Positions 25,372 to 35,404 are shown, counted from the stretch's first letter. The stretch is 64,000 bases of DNA from Levilactobacillus brevis ATCC 14869 = DSM 20054 (GCF_001433855.1 NZ_AZCP01000001.1:157722-221721), one strand, 5' to 3'. Notes: generated by a model not told the origin, from the letters alone. Program-made: numbers and translations.

Positions 25372-25932
25372 CTACTCAATCATAATCATGTCATCATCAC
25401 GACTGAATGGTTGGTCTTTATTAATGTGATCGTAAAATAGTGTGCCGTGTAGGTGATCAATCTCGTGTTGACAAACAATGGCTGGATAGTTTTTTAAACG
25501 AACTTGGTGTTTTTCACCATTTACATCGTAATAACGTAAGGTAATCCGATCGTGTCGAGGGACAAATCCGGGTACATCTTTATCGACTGACAGGCAACCT
25601 TCACCCTCAGTCAAGGCACCAGCTTGGACTGATTCGGAAATGATTACTGGGTTAATAATGACATCCGTAAAGGGCGACTTACCATCTTCTTCAACAGGAG
25701 GAACTAAGACGGAAGCCATCTTTTTGGAAACGCCAACCTGAGGCGCGGCTAAGCCTACACCAGCACGTAGACCATATTTTTTACATTGTTCAGGGTCTTG
25801 TGAAACGACCAAATATTCCATTAAATCCTTAGCCAGTTGTTGATCCTCTTCTGAGAGTGGAAACGTTACATCCGCTGCCTCTTGGCGTAAAACTGGATCG
25901 CCATCACGGACAATATCTTTCATAAGAAACAA
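25372..25932 (-). CDS. def: Peptide deformylase
   Basis: A 186-residue metalloenzyme that removes the N-formyl group from nascent proteins. The three conserved motifs are [16 protein letters not shown] (metal-binding Cys) and HEIDHLHG (two metal-binding His and the catalytic Glu). The insertion around [12 protein letters not shown] and the length mark the type 2 enzyme of Gram-positives. The TTG at 25930-25932 is preferred over the ATG nine bases further in because GGAGG lies eight bases before it and relatives begin M-x-x-MKDI. Confidence 0.95.
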   Translation of the reverse strand: MFLMKDIVRDGDPVLRQEAADVTFPLSEEDQQLAKDLMEYLVVSQDPEQCKKYGLRAGVGLAAPQVGVSKKMASVLVPPVEEDGKSPFTDVIINPVIISESVQAGALTEGEGCLSVDKDVPGFVPRHDRITLRYYDVNGEKHQVRLKNYPAIVCQHEIDHLHGTLFYDHINKDQPFSRDDDMIMIE

Positions 25933-26102
25933 AGCGATTACCTCCGAAATTAAATCATAATTACCACCTATTGTAACATAGGTATTGTGAAAAATGAAAT
26001 GAAAAGAAAACGGTTGCGGTTTTCAAAAAAAGACGAAAACGGGCGAACACAATAGCCACAATGATTCCCAACAAATCCGTTTATTCACAAGCATGAAAGG
26101 GC

Positions 26103-26131
26103 TTGCAAGGTCTGTGAAAAAATGGTACTTT
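26103..26131 (+). promoter_or_regulatory. Promoter of the pdh operon
   Basis: TTGCAA (26103-26108), 17-base spacer, TACTTT (26126-26131), about 80 bases before pdhA. Confidence 0.5.
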
Positions 26132-26209
26132 ATAAGCGTAGTCAGGAAACGCAACGTTAACTCACTTTTAGTTAACAATTTCATATCAAGTGAAAGGAAA
26201 GTGTTACTT

Positions 26210-27325
26210 ATGGCTAATGGAAGCAAACAGATTGTAGACTTTGCCAAAATCAAAGCTACGATGGCTGACCCATACAAGCACCCGGTTCAAGTCATCGATC
26301 GCGAAGGCAAGGTTGTTGATCCAGACACGTTGGCAAAATATTCAGATGACCAACTTGTTGACTTCATGAAGAAAATGGTTTGGGAGCGTACGTTACACGA
26401 ACAAACAATGAACTTCTCCCGTCAGGGTCGCCTCGGTTTCTATGCTCCAACTGCCGGTGAGGAAGCTAGTAAAATGGGTAGTGTTACTGCCTTTAAGGAA
26501 CAAGACTACCTATTACCAGCTTACCGTGATTTACCACAAATGATTCAACACGGGACTACCGTTGCAAAAGGTTTCTTATGGTCAAAAGGGCATGTTGAAG
26601 GTAATCAACATGAAAACCCTAATATGATGTTCCCACAAATCATTATCGGTGCGCAATATGTTGAAACTGCCGGTGTTGCTTTGGGAATTAAGAAGAACGG
26701 CGATGAAGATCGCGTCGCCTTTGCTTACACTGGTGATGGCGGGACATCACAAGGTGACTGGTATGAAGGGGTTAACTTCACCAGTGCTTATCAAGCACCC
26801 GCTGTCTTCTTTGTTCAAAACAATGGCTGGGCAATTTCCGTCCCACGGAAGAAGCAAACGGCTGCGGAAACGTTAGCTCAAAAGGCGGTTGCCATGGGTG
26901 TTCCTTCTGTCCAAGTTGATGGGATGGATATTGTGGCGGTTCATGAAGTTTCTAAAGCCGCTCGTGAATTTGCCGCAGCTGGTAATGGTCCAGTAGTCAT
27001 CGAAACATTAACTTACCGGTATGGCGCTCACTCCTCTGCTGGGGATGATCCTTCGCGTTACCGGACTAAGGAAGAAGAAAAGCCTTGGTTCGATGCCGAT
27101 CCATTGGTTCGTTTGCGGAAGGTCTTAACTGACAAGGGTGTTTGGTCACAAGATCAAGAAGACAAATTAGTCGACGGATACAAAGACGAATTCAAGCAAG
27201 CAATGAAGGAAGCTGAAGCAGCCCCTGCACAAAAGGTTTCTGATTTCTTGAAGTGGACTTACAATGTGCCTACTCCAGCTGTTAAGAAACAGATTGCAGA
27301 ATTTGAAGCAAAGGAGTCGAAGTAA
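26210..27325 (+). CDS. pdhA: Pyruvate dehydrogenase E1 component, alpha subunit
   Basis: A 371-residue thiamine-diphosphate-binding subunit that decarboxylates pyruvate as half of the E1 heterotetramer. The TPP-binding motif GDGGTSQGDWYEGVNFTSAYQAPAVFFVQNN is clear (GDG to NN spacing is normal), and the phosphorylation-loop-like YGAHSSAGDDPSRYR is present. The start at 26210 is chosen because GAAAGGAAAG precedes it; the open frame extends 39 codons further without a site. It leads pdhABCD and lies two bases from pdhB. The complex supplies acetyl-CoA. Confidence 0.96.
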   Translation: MANGSKQIVDFAKIKATMADPYKHPVQVIDREGKVVDPDTLAKYSDDQLVDFMKKMVWERTLHEQTMNFSRQGRLGFYAPTAGEEASKMGSVTAFKEQDYLLPAYRDLPQMIQHGTTVAKGFLWSKGHVEGNQHENPNMMFPQIIIGAQYVETAGVALGIKKNGDEDRVAFAYTGDGGTSQGDWYEGVNFTSAYQAPAVFFVQNNGWAISVPRKKQTAAETLAQKAVAMGVPSVQVDGMDIVAVHEVSKAAREFAAAGNGPVVIETLTYRYGAHSSAGDDPSRYRTKEEEKPWFDADPLVRLRKVLTDKGVWSQDQEDKLVDGYKDEFKQAMKEAEAAPAQKVSDFLKWTYNVPTPAVKKQIAEFEAKESK

Positions 27326-27327
27326 TC

Positions 27328-28305
27328 ATGGCTAAAATGACGTATATCAAAGCGATCACTTCCGGTCTGGATCAAGTGTTGACTGATGATCCTAAGACGT
27401 TAATCTTCGGTGAAGACGTTGGTAAAAACGGTGGTGTGTTCCGGACAACGGTTGATTTACAAGACAAGCATGGTGAAGATCGGGTCTTCGATACACCTTT
27501 AGCTGAATCAGGTATTTTAGGCTTAGCTATTGGTTTATCATTAACCGGTTGGCGACCAATTCCTGAAATCCAATTCATGGGCTTTACGTTTGAAGCCATG
27601 GATGGGATCGTAGGCCAATTAGCTCGTGATCACTATCGTTTCGGCGGCCAAAAGAACTTCCCTGTTACGATCCGGACACCATTTGGTGGTGGGACTCATA
27701 CCGCTGAAATGCACGCTGATAACTTGGAAAACTACTTTGTTAGCACCCCAGGGTTACGAGTGGTAACACCTTCCAATCCTTATGATGCTAAAGGTCTCGT
27801 GATTTCTGCGGTTGAAAGCGATGATCCAGTCTTATTCATGGAAAACTTGAAGTTGTACCGTTCCATGAAGGATGAAGTGCCTGATGACAAGTATACGGTT
27901 CCGTTAGACTCTGCTAAGGTTGTTCGTGAAGGTTCCGACATTACGCTGGTTGCCTACAGTGCTGAAGTCAACGAAGCTTTGACGGCTGCCGATGCCTTGG
28001 CTAAGGACAATATCTCTGCTGAAGTCATTGACTTACGTTCCTTGTCACCAATTGATACGGATACGATCTTTGCTTCTATTGATAAGACCCACAAGGTGGT
28101 TGTTATTCAAGAAGCACAACGAATGGCTGGTGTTGGTGCGGTTGTTGCCTCCGATATTGCCGAAGAAAAGATCATGTCATTGGATGCACCAATTGGTCGG
28201 GTTGCAGCACCAGATAGCGTTTACCCATTTGCCCAAGCTGAAAATGATTGGATTCCAAATGCCGATGATATTGAAGCCAAGGCACGTGAAATTTATAACT
28301 ATTAA
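27328..28305 (+). CDS. pdhB: Pyruvate dehydrogenase E1 component, beta subunit
   Basis: A 325-residue partner of PdhA that completes the TPP site and contacts the E2 core. Transketolase-type pyrimidine domain motifs are visible: GEDVGKNGGVFRTT, DTPLAESGILGLAIGLS and GGGTHTAEMHADNLENYF. The C-terminal domain has VIDLRSLSPIDTDTI. The ATG starts two bases after the pdhA stop, with AAAGGAGT inside the end of pdhA, so the two are coupled. Confidence 0.96.
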   Translation: MAKMTYIKAITSGLDQVLTDDPKTLIFGEDVGKNGGVFRTTVDLQDKHGEDRVFDTPLAESGILGLAIGLSLTGWRPIPEIQFMGFTFEAMDGIVGQLARDHYRFGGQKNFPVTIRTPFGGGTHTAEMHADNLENYFVSTPGLRVVTPSNPYDAKGLVISAVESDDPVLFMENLKLYRSMKDEVPDDKYTVPLDSAKVVREGSDITLVAYSAEVNEALTAADALAKDNISAEVIDLRSLSPIDTDTIFASIDKTHKVVVIQEAQRMAGVGAVVASDIAEEKIMSLDAPIGRVAAPDSVYPFAQAENDWIPNADDIEAKAREIYNY

Positions 28306-28380
28306 AAATCTTAAACTAATTGATAAAAATTAACGATGTGGGAGACATCCTACATTAGATTAAAGAAAGGAAGTTTTCCC

Positions 28381-29700
28381 ATGGCTTATACGTTCAAACT
28401 CCCAGAGCTTGGTGAAGGAATGGCCGAAGGTGAAATTTCTTCATGGCTTGTAAAAGAAGGAGACGCGGTTAAGGAAGACGACACATTAGTCGAAATCCAA
28501 AACGATAAGTCGGTCTCGGAATTACCATCACCCGTTTCAGGTACGATTTCAAAAATTGTTGCCCAAGAGGGGGACACTGTTGAAATTGGTGATCCACTGA
28601 TTGTGATTGATGATGGATCAGATACCCCAGCTGATTTAAGCAAGGGTGGCGAAGAAGATGATGCAGCACCTGCTGAAGAAGCAGCACCGGCACCTGCCGA
28701 AGCGCCAGCAGCACCTGCTGAACCAGCAGCGGCTCCAACTGGAGTTCCTGCTGCTTCTGATCCCAATAAATTGGTTATGGCGATGCCATCGGTTCGTCAG
28801 TATGCACGTGACAAAGGCGTTGATATTACTCAAGTTGCGCCAACTGGGAATCATGGGCAAGTATTGAAAGCTGACATTGACAACTTTAATGGTGCGGCTG
28901 CACCAGCGGCCACGGCTTCAGCAACTACTGACGCTGCACCGGCTGGTAAGGCAGCTGCAGGTCAAGCAATCAAACCTTGGAACGCCGATAACCCTGATTT
29001 GGAAACTCGTGAACCAATGTCACCAATGCGGAAGATCATTGCCAAGAGCATGCGGACTTCTAAAGACATTGCGCCACACGTAACGTCCTTTGACGAAGTC
29101 GAAGTTTCAGCTTTAATGGCTAACCGTAAGAAGTACAAGCAAGCCGCTGCAGATCGCGACATTCACCTGACTTTCTTACCTTACATTGTTAAGGCTTTGG
29201 TTGCTGTTATGAAGAAGTTCCCTGAACTAAATGCTTCTATTGATGACACTACCCAAGAGATTGTCTACAAGCACTACTACAACATTGGAATTGCTACCAA
29301 TACTGATGATGGCTTGTATGTGCCAAACATCAAAGCAGCAGATTCTAAGGGTATGTTTGAAATTGCCAAGGAAATCACTGAAAATACGCAAGCCGCTTAC
29401 GATAACAAGTTAAGCCCTGCTTCCATGGCCGGTGGTTCCATCACGATTTCTAACGTTGGTTCTATTGGTGGTGGCTGGTTCACACCAGTTATCAACCAAC
29501 CTGAAGTTGCTATTTTAGGGGTTGGCCGGATTGAAAAGGCTCCTTATGTTAATGAAGATGGCGACATTGCTGTTGGCCGGATGTTGAAGCTTTCCTTGAG
29601 TTACGACCACCGTTTGATTGATGGTGCCTTAGCTCAGAATGCTTTGAATGAATTAAAGGCCTTGCTGCATGATCCAGAAATGTTGTTAATGGAAGGGTAG
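28381..29700 (+). CDS. pdhC: Dihydrolipoamide acetyltransferase (PDH E2)
   Basis: A 439-residue core subunit of the pyruvate dehydrogenase complex. It has a single lipoyl domain (about 1-78), with the lipoylated Lys in [10 protein letters not shown]. An Ala/Pro/Glu-rich swinging linker follows, then a peripheral-subunit-binding domain (about 135-172, [16 protein letters not shown]...[11 protein letters not shown]). A second Ala-rich linker leads to the catalytic domain ending [13 protein letters not shown] with the active-site His. The start at 28381 is chosen because AAAGGAAG precedes it; an in-frame ATG 45 bases upstream lacks the family sequence. Confidence 0.96.
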   Translation: MAYTFKLPELGEGMAEGEISSWLVKEGDAVKEDDTLVEIQNDKSVSELPSPVSGTISKIVAQEGDTVEIGDPLIVIDDGSDTPADLSKGGEEDDAAPAEEAAPAPAEAPAAPAEPAAAPTGVPAASDPNKLVMAMPSVRQYARDKGVDITQVAPTGNHGQVLKADIDNFNGAAAPAATASATTDAAPAGKAAAGQAIKPWNADNPDLETREPMSPMRKIIAKSMRTSKDIAPHVTSFDEVEVSALMANRKKYKQAAADRDIHLTFLPYIVKALVAVMKKFPELNASIDDTTQEIVYKHYYNIGIATNTDDGLYVPNIKAADSKGMFEIAKEITENTQAAYDNKLSPASMAGGSITISNVGSIGGGWFTPVINQPEVAILGVGRIEKAPYVNEDGDIAVGRMLKLSLSYDHRLIDGALAQNALNELKALLHDPEMLLMEG

Positions 29701-29707
29701 GAATAAT

Positions 29708-31135
29708 ATGGCAGATGTTGAAAAAAAGGACACCGTCATCATCGGTGCCGGACCCGGCGGTTACGTTGCCGCCATTCGGGCTTCTGAATTGGGGCAAAAA
29801 GTAACCTTAATTGAAAAGTCCGATACCCTTGGTGGTGTCTGCTTGAACGTTGGTTGTGTACCGTCTAAAGCCTTGATTCAGGCCGGTCACCGGTTGGAAC
29901 AGGCTAAGGATGGGTCCACTTATGGAATTTCTACAGACTCAGCCACAATTGATTTTAAGAAGACCCAAGAATGGAAGCAAAAGAAGGTCGTTGATCGTAT
30001 GACCAGCGGCGTTAAGATGCTGATGAAGAAGCACCATGTTGACGTGGTCAGTGGTGAAGCTGTTTTCCTCAGTGACACACAGTTACGGGTAATGCCGACA
30101 GGCGAAAAGCAATTCATGTCAACTGACACGGGTCAGACTTTCGAGTTCAATAATATTATTATTGCATCTGGGTCACACCCAATTCAAATTCCTGGCTTTA
30201 AGTTTGATGGTCGGGTTGTGGATTCAACTGGTGGCCTGAATCTACCAGAGATTCCTAAGGAATTTGTTGTCATTGGTGGTGGCTACGTCGGTACGGAATT
30301 AGCCGGAGCCTATGCAAGTTTAGGTGCTCATGTTACCATTCTTGAAGGAAGTCCATCGATTCTGCCTAACTTTGAAAAGGACATGGTTTCTGTTGTTCTA
30401 AAGAAGTTGAAGAAAAAAGGTGTGGACGTTATTACTAACGCAATGGCCAAGAGTTCTAGCCAAGATGATCAAAGCGTTAGTGTTACCTATGCGGTTGATG
30501 GCAAGGAATCGACAATTAAAGCCGATTACTGCATGGTTACTGTTGGTCGGCGGCCAAATACCGATGACTTAGGGCTTGAATACACCAAGGTTGAGTTAAA
30601 CGATCATGGTCAAATCAAGGTCGATAACCAAGGCCGGACAGCTTCCGAACACATCTGGGCTGTTGGTGATGTGGTTCCTGGTGCTGCATTGGCTCATAAA
30701 GCCTTTGCTGAAGCCAAGACGGCAGCTGGTGCGATTGCTGGTAAGAAGACGGCTAACGACTGGTTAAGTGTTCCAGCAGTTTGCTTCTCTGATCCAGAAA
30801 TTGCGACCGTTGGTTACAGTGAATCAGCTGCAAAGGATAAAGGAATCAAAGTGAAGACGGCTAAGTTCCCATTTGCTGGGAATGCCCGGGCTGTATCTTT
30901 GGATTCTCCAGATGGTTTTGTTCGTTTCATCTATACAGATGATGACAACCAAAACATCGTAGGTGCTGAAGCGGTTGGTCCTGAAGCCAGCACGATGGCT
31001 GGTGAATTATCAGTGATCGTTAATGATGGCTTGAATGTTGAGGATGTGGCGTTGACTATTCACCCACACCCAACGTTAAATGAACCAATTCAAGAAACGG
31101 CTGATATTGCTTTGGGCTTCCCAACGCATATCTAA
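29708..31135 (+). CDS. pdhD: Dihydrolipoamide dehydrogenase (PDH E3)
   Basis: A 475-residue FAD/NAD flavoprotein that reoxidises the lipoyl group of E2. The FAD-binding GAGPGGYVAAIRASELG, the redox-active disulfide GGVCLNVGCVPSKAL, the NAD-binding VIGGGYVGTELAGAYASLG and the C-terminal catalytic dyad HPHPTLNEPIQE are all complete. It is the last gene of pdhABCD, starting seven bases after pdhC, and is followed by a GNRA-loop terminator. Confidence 0.97.
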   Translation: MADVEKKDTVIIGAGPGGYVAAIRASELGQKVTLIEKSDTLGGVCLNVGCVPSKALIQAGHRLEQAKDGSTYGISTDSATIDFKKTQEWKQKKVVDRMTSGVKMLMKKHHVDVVSGEAVFLSDTQLRVMPTGEKQFMSTDTGQTFEFNNIIIASGSHPIQIPGFKFDGRVVDSTGGLNLPEIPKEFVVIGGGYVGTELAGAYASLGAHVTILEGSPSILPNFEKDMVSVVLKKLKKKGVDVITNAMAKSSSQDDQSVSVTYAVDGKESTIKADYCMVTVGRRPNTDDLGLEYTKVELNDHGQIKVDNQGRTASEHIWAVGDVVPGAALAHKAFAEAKTAAGAIAGKKTANDWLSVPAVCFSDPEIATVGYSESAAKDKGIKVKTAKFPFAGNARAVSLDSPDGFVRFIYTDDDNQNIVGAEAVGPEASTMAGELSVIVNDGLNVEDVALTIHPHPTLNEPIQETADIALGFPTHI

Positions 31136-31164
31136 AGTTTTGTGAAATAAGCAGTCTATGTATT

Positions 31165-31198
31165 GAGAGATTAGGGCGAAAGCTCTGATCTCTTTTTT
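31165..31198 (+). terminator. Terminator of the pdh operon
   Basis: A 12-bp stem (31166-31177 with 31182-31193, with G-T pairs), a GAAA tetraloop and a T run. Confidence 0.9.
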
Positions 31199-31269
31199 GT
31201 ATAATACTGGAATCGATCAGCCAATAGTGTGAAATACCTCGCATTTGTGAAAAAAGCCGACTAACAAAC

Positions 31270-31297
31270 TTGCTATCCAGTGGGGCTCATTTATAAT
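31270..31297 (+). promoter_or_regulatory. Promoter of the LDH-like gene
   Basis: TTGCTA (31270-31275), 16-base spacer, TATAAT (31292-31297). Confidence 0.65.
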
Positions 31298-31340
31298 GTA
31301 GCTATGTGGTTATTTACGGAATACACCGAGGAGGGGTGTT

Positions 31341-32249
31341 ATGAAACCAACGTTAATTATTCAGGGGACCATTACCCAGGCCAGTCAATTATTACAACAA
31401 TTATTAATTGCGGATCTACCTTTAGACTGTGTGGTGATGCCTGATAGAACAGAGGATACACCGCGTTACCAGTCGTTAGTGGTCGCCAGTGCATTATGTT
31501 CACACTTTGACTTGCGTGTTGGAACAACCGCTGATTATGGGCAAGCCACCTGGTTGGTCATTTTAGATCGAACGACGGATAATTCGGCTGTGGCGACTGA
31601 AATAGCGGAACTGCGGGTCTTTATGAATCGGATTGTTCAAAATGGGTTCAAAGGACAGCTTATTTTTGGTGGCGCGCATGACGAACAACTAAGCTACTTT
31701 GCTTGGAAGTTTTCTGGACTTCAAGCAAATCAAATTTGGGGATTAGGAACCTACCCGTTGGCTCAATTATTAACGGCTAGGTTGGCAGATCGTTTAGGCG
31801 TTGGTTCAGCTGCCGTACAGGCGACGGTGATTGGAACGGCAGACTTGCCCATTGTCGTTTGGAGTCGAACATATATTGGTCCAGTCCCCATCCTAATGTA
31901 CTTGGCCAATGCCGATACGAAAATTAGTGCTGATGATTTGGATAAGATGGCAAATTGGCTGCAACGGGAGGCCAAGGGAGATCAAATTAGTTTGCGCTTA
32001 ATGGCACTTATTGAGCTGTTAGAGGCCGCTTTAAATGATCAACCATTAATTGCTCCAGCAACGACAATTCACACGGAAACTCCGGATTTTGCGGCCGCAA
32101 CACCGGTGCTAGTGACGGCTATTGGCGTTAAGCATTTGACGAATCTAATTTTGTCGGAAGATGAACAACAAGACTATAGCGAACAAGTCACAACTTTGCG
32201 AGCTAATATTGATGCGATTGAAAATCAGCAAACGGAGGGACGGGGTTAG
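31341..32249 (+). CDS. Lactate/malate-dehydrogenase-like protein lacking catalytic residues
   Basis: A 302-residue protein whose middle aligns with L-LDH/L-2-hydroxyacid dehydrogenases. ELRVFMNRIVQNGFKGQLIF...LSYFAWKFSGLQANQIWGLGT (90-137) matches the LDH helix, the NPVD strand and the YATWKxSG region. LADRLGVGSAAVQATVIG (148-165) matches the EKIGVDARSVHAYIMG region. But the family's catalytic positions are lost: GEHGDSE (catalytic His) reads GTADLPI (165-171), the DSAR block with catalytic Asp and Arg reads LAQL (140-143), and the NPVD Asn reads Ala. The N-terminal glycine motif GxGxxG is also broken. It is probably a pseudoenzyme. GAGGAGGGG precedes the ATG. It leads a unit with the UPF0223 and inositol-phosphatase genes. 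Confidence 0.75.
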   Translation: MKPTLIIQGTITQASQLLQQLLIADLPLDCVVMPDRTEDTPRYQSLVVASALCSHFDLRVGTTADYGQATWLVILDRTTDNSAVATEIAELRVFMNRIVQNGFKGQLIFGGAHDEQLSYFAWKFSGLQANQIWGLGTYPLAQLLTARLADRLGVGSAAVQATVIGTADLPIVVWSRTYIGPVPILMYLANADTKISADDLDKMANWLQREAKGDQISLRLMALIELLEAALNDQPLIAPATTIHTETPDFAAATPVLVTAIGVKHLTNLILSEDEQQDYSEQVTTLRANIDAIENQQTEGRG

Positions 32250-32250
32250 A

Positions 32251-32532
32251 TTGGCAGATAGTTATGAGTACCCATTGATGGCAGAGTGGTCAACAACGGA
32301 TATTATTGCCGTTACAACACTATATCAGTGTGTAGAAGCAGCATATGAACAACCACAAGGAGTTGACCGGCACGCCTTATTACAGGCTTATCAGGATTTT
32401 CAACAAGTGGTTCCACAAAAGTTTGAAGAAAAGCAACTTGATCAGGCGTTTCAGACGGTCTCCGGATATAGTATTTATCGGACCGTTAAACAAGCCCGGG
32501 CAACGGACGGTATGGTTAAAATGAAGGGATGA
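32251..32532 (+). CDS. UPF0223 family protein
   Basis: A 93-residue protein of the UPF0223 (YktA) family, recognised by YEYPLMAEWSTTDII, VEAAYEQPQGVDRHALLQAYQDF, EEKQLDQAFQTVSGYSIYRTVKQA. The family has a solved helical fold but no known function. The TTG at 32251 is chosen because GGAGGG lies 11 bases before it and the length then matches relatives; the frame is open further upstream inside the preceding gene. It begins one base after the LDH-like stop and overlaps the ribosome-binding region of the next gene. Confidence 0.85.
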   Translation: MADSYEYPLMAEWSTTDIIAVTTLYQCVEAAYEQPQGVDRHALLQAYQDFQQVVPQKFEEKQLDQAFQTVSGYSIYRTVKQARATDGMVKMKG

Positions 32533-32540
32533 GCATCAGC

Positions 32541-33332
32541 ATGGAACAGGAGTGGCAACAACTAAATGAACAGGTTGTGTCGTTGCTAAAAACTGCACGC
32601 CAGCAAGTCTTAAAAAAAATGCAAGAACCGCTGACGGTGGCAGCAAAGTCGAATCGTAAGGATTTAGTTACGAATATTGATAAGAGCAATGAACAATTTT
32701 TAATTGCCGGTATTCGCCGAATTGATCCTACCGCGCGTGTTTTAGGTGAAGAAGGCTTTGGTGACGCTTTGACGGACTTAAAGGGCCGCGTGTGGATTGT
32801 TGATCCAATCGATGGCACGATGAACTTCGTCAAACAACACGATCATTTCGCAATGATGATTGGCATATATCAAGACGGTGTCGGCCAGTTGGGATACATT
32901 TATGATGTGATGAATGATATCTTATACGCCGGTGGACCACAGTTAGGTGGCGTGTGGGCTAACGAACGTCAATTGACGGCGCCGACTGATTTGGCATTGT
33001 CTGAAGGCCTGATTGGTGCCAGTGGACCGCTGGTTATTCACGACATCGCACATATGCAAGCGATTGTTCATGCTAGTGCTGGAATGCGGGTGTACGGTAG
33101 CGCTGGTATTGAAATGATCCATATTCTAGAGGGAAAGTCATTGGGTTATATTTCACATTTGAAGCCATGGGATATTGCGGCTGGAAAAATCTTGTTGGAA
33201 ACGTTGGGCGTTCAGGTCTCAACTATTGACGGGCGACCACTCGATATGCTATCATCTAACCTTGTACTAGTAGCGACGAAAAAAGCGCAACGTGATATTC
33301 TCCAAATTGAAGAAGATGACGTCTCACTGTGA
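32541..33332 (+). CDS. Inositol monophosphatase family protein
   Basis: A 263-residue Mg-dependent phosphatase of the IMPase/SuhB superfamily. Metal-binding motifs are GEEGFGD (first Glu), VDPIDGTMNFVKQ and KPWDIAAGKILLETLG. In lactobacilli such enzymes may act on inositol phosphates, 3'-phosphoadenosine phosphates or other small phosphomonoesters; the substrate is not set by sequence. AAGGGA lies 11 bases before the ATG at 32541; the ATG at 32529 overlaps that site and the previous stop. The stop codon is inside the terminator stem. Confidence 0.9.
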   Translation: MEQEWQQLNEQVVSLLKTARQQVLKKMQEPLTVAAKSNRKDLVTNIDKSNEQFLIAGIRRIDPTARVLGEEGFGDALTDLKGRVWIVDPIDGTMNFVKQHDHFAMMIGIYQDGVGQLGYIYDVMNDILYAGGPQLGGVWANERQLTAPTDLALSEGLIGASGPLVIHDIAHMQAIVHASAGMRVYGSAGIEMIHILEGKSLGYISHLKPWDIAAGKILLETLGVQVSTIDGRPLDMLSSNLVLVATKKAQRDILQIEEDDVSL

Positions 33333-33351
33333 CCCCTGTCACAGTTTTTTT
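33327..33351 (+). terminator. Terminator overlapping the inositol-phosphatase stop codon
   Basis: CTGTGAC (33327-33333) pairs with GTCACAG (33338-33344), followed by seven T; the TGA stop at 33330-33332 lies in the left arm. Confidence 0.9.
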
Positions 33352-33469
33352 ATGCGGCTGGCCGGTACGGATGGACTTTACCAGCTATTGACGCTACAAT
33401 AAGCGTACTTACCGAGGTAAGCGCGCCGTGATCCATCTAATTTACCAAGCATGAAAGGAAGAAATACAC

Positions 33470-35314
33470 TTGAAAATCAGAGATGATATCCGCAACATTG
33501 CCATCATTGCCCACGTTGACCACGGGAAAACAACCTTGGTTAACGAAATGCTTAAACAATCCGACACGTTAGATGAACACGCGTCAATCGAAGACCGTGC
33601 CATGGATACGAACGCCATCGAAAAGGAACGGGGCATTACGATCCTGTCCAAGAACACGGCCGTTCGTTATGGTGATAAGCAAATCAACATTCTGGATACC
33701 CCAGGACACGCCGACTTTGGTGGTGAAGTTGAACGGATCATGCGCATGGTTGACGGCGTTTTGTTGGTTGTCGATGCCTATGAAGGGACGATGCCACAAA
33801 CTCGGTTTGTTCTGAAGAAGGCGCTGGATCAACACTTAACCCCTATCGTGGTTATTAACAAAGTTGACCGTGAAGGTGCCCGTCCTAGTGAAGTGGTTGA
33901 TGAAGTTTTGGACCTATTCATCGAATTAGGTGCTGACGAAGATCAATTGGACTTCCCAGTGGTTTATGCTTCTGCCATGAACGGAACCTCCAGCTATGAA
34001 CCAGAATTGGATACACAAGAACACACCATGAAGCCAGTGTTTGACACCATTGTTAAGCACATTCCAGCACCAATTGACAACACGGATGAACCTTTACAAT
34101 TCCAAGTTGCTATGCTGGATTACAATGACTTTGTGGGCCGGATTGGGATTGGCCGGATTTTCCGGGGCAAGATCAAAGTCGGTGATAGCGTTACAGTTAT
34201 GAAACTTGACGGTAGCAAGCAAAACTTCCGGGTTACCAAGCTCTTTGGTTTCTTCGGGTTAAAGCGTTTGGAAATCAACGAAGCCCAAGCGGGTGATTTG
34301 ATTGCCGTTTCTGGGATGGACGAAATCAACGTTGGGGAAACGGTTGTTGCCCCAGATACGTTGGAGCCACTTCCTGTTTTACGGATTGATGAACCAACGT
34401 TGCAAATGACTTTCCGGACCAACGACTCACCATTTGCTGGTCGCGAAGGTAAGTTCGTGACGTCTCGTCAAATCGAAGAACGCTTGAAGCGTGAACTGCA
34501 CACCGATGTTTCCTTACGAGTGGATGATACCGATAACCCAGGTGCTTGGATTGTTTCCGGCCGTGGGGAATTGCATTTATCTATCTTAATTGAAACAATG
34601 CGTCGTGAAGGTTACGAACTACAAGCTTCTCGTCCAGAAGTTATCTACAGAACGATTGATAACGTTCGTTGCGAACCATTTGAATCCGTTCAAATTGATA
34701 CGCCTGATGAATACACGGGTTCTATCATTGATACCTTGTCACAACGTAAGGGTGAAATGAAGAACATGGAAGCTGTTGGTAACGGTCAAACTCGTTTGAC
34801 GTTCTTGGCACCTTCTCGTGGGTTGATCGGTTATTCAACTGAATTCCTATCATTGACACGTGGTTACGGAATCATGAACCATACCTTCTCTAAGTACCTA
34901 CCAGTTATTAAGAACTGGAACCCAGGTCGTCACAATGGGACCTTGGTTTCAATTAACTCTGGTAAGGTGACGACTTATGCCATCATGGCTGTTCAAGATC
35001 GGGGAATTATTTTCACCGATGCCGGGACAGAAGTGTATGAAGGGATGATCATTGGGCAAAACAGCCGGGATAATGATATTTCCGTGAACATTACGCGTGG
35101 CCGGAACCAAACTAACGTCCGGGCCGCTGGTTCTGAAGATATTGCCAAGGTTAAGAGCCCACTGAAGATGTCTCTGGAAGAATCATTGGAATTCATCAAC
35201 GAAGACGAATACTGTGAAATTACACCAGAACATGTTCGTCTGCGGAAGCAAATCTTAAATACGGGTGAACGGGAAAAGGCTGCTAAGAAGCGCCGGACTG
35301 CCGCTCGTAAGTAA
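33470..35314 (+). CDS. typA: Ribosome-associated GTPase TypA/BipA
   Basis: A 614-residue translational GTPase related to EF-G that acts in ribosome assembly and stress adaptation. G1 is HVDHGKTT (about residues 17-24), the switch region ERGITI, G3 [11 protein letters not shown] and G4 NKVD; the TypA-specific C-terminal half includes [12 protein letters not shown] and [14 protein letters not shown]. Translation starts at TTG 33470 with AAAGGAAG upstream. It is a single-gene unit closed by a strong terminator. Confidence 0.97.
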   Translation: MKIRDDIRNIAIIAHVDHGKTTLVNEMLKQSDTLDEHASIEDRAMDTNAIEKERGITILSKNTAVRYGDKQINILDTPGHADFGGEVERIMRMVDGVLLVVDAYEGTMPQTRFVLKKALDQHLTPIVVINKVDREGARPSEVVDEVLDLFIELGADEDQLDFPVVYASAMNGTSSYEPELDTQEHTMKPVFDTIVKHIPAPIDNTDEPLQFQVAMLDYNDFVGRIGIGRIFRGKIKVGDSVTVMKLDGSKQNFRVTKLFGFFGLKRLEINEAQAGDLIAVSGMDEINVGETVVAPDTLEPLPVLRIDEPTLQMTFRTNDSPFAGREGKFVTSRQIEERLKRELHTDVSLRVDDTDNPGAWIVSGRGELHLSILIETMRREGYELQASRPEVIYRTIDNVRCEPFESVQIDTPDEYTGSIIDTLSQRKGEMKNMEAVGNGQTRLTFLAPSRGLIGYSTEFLSLTRGYGIMNHTFSKYLPVIKNWNPGRHNGTLVSINSGKVTTYAIMAVQDRGIIFTDAGTEVYEGMIIGQNSRDNDISVNITRGRNQTNVRAAGSEDIAKVKSPLKMSLEESLEFINEDEYCEITPEHVRLRKQILNTGEREKAAKKRRTAARK

Positions 35315-35336
35315 TTTAAAATTTAATTGAATCTTT

Positions 35337-35381
35337 ACCGGTGAGAGTCGTGGGTCTACCACGGCTGTTGCCGGTTTTTTT
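35337..35381 (+). terminator. Terminator after typA
   Basis: A two-part stem (ACCGG/CCGGT outside, AGTCGTGG/CCACGGCT inside) followed by a T run. Confidence 0.9.
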
Positions 35382-35404
35382 GTGGTAAAAACCGGCAACA
35401 GCTA

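Noticed and set aside
26093-26209. N-terminal extension of PdhA
   Set aside because: The upstream codons are only an open frame; the ribosome-binding site and family start are at 26210, and the promoter lies within the extension.
28386-28867. Long open frames on both strands across the E2 lipoyl and linker region
   Set aside because: They are shadows of the Ala/Pro-rich linker of pdhC, with low-complexity translations and no ribosome-binding sites.
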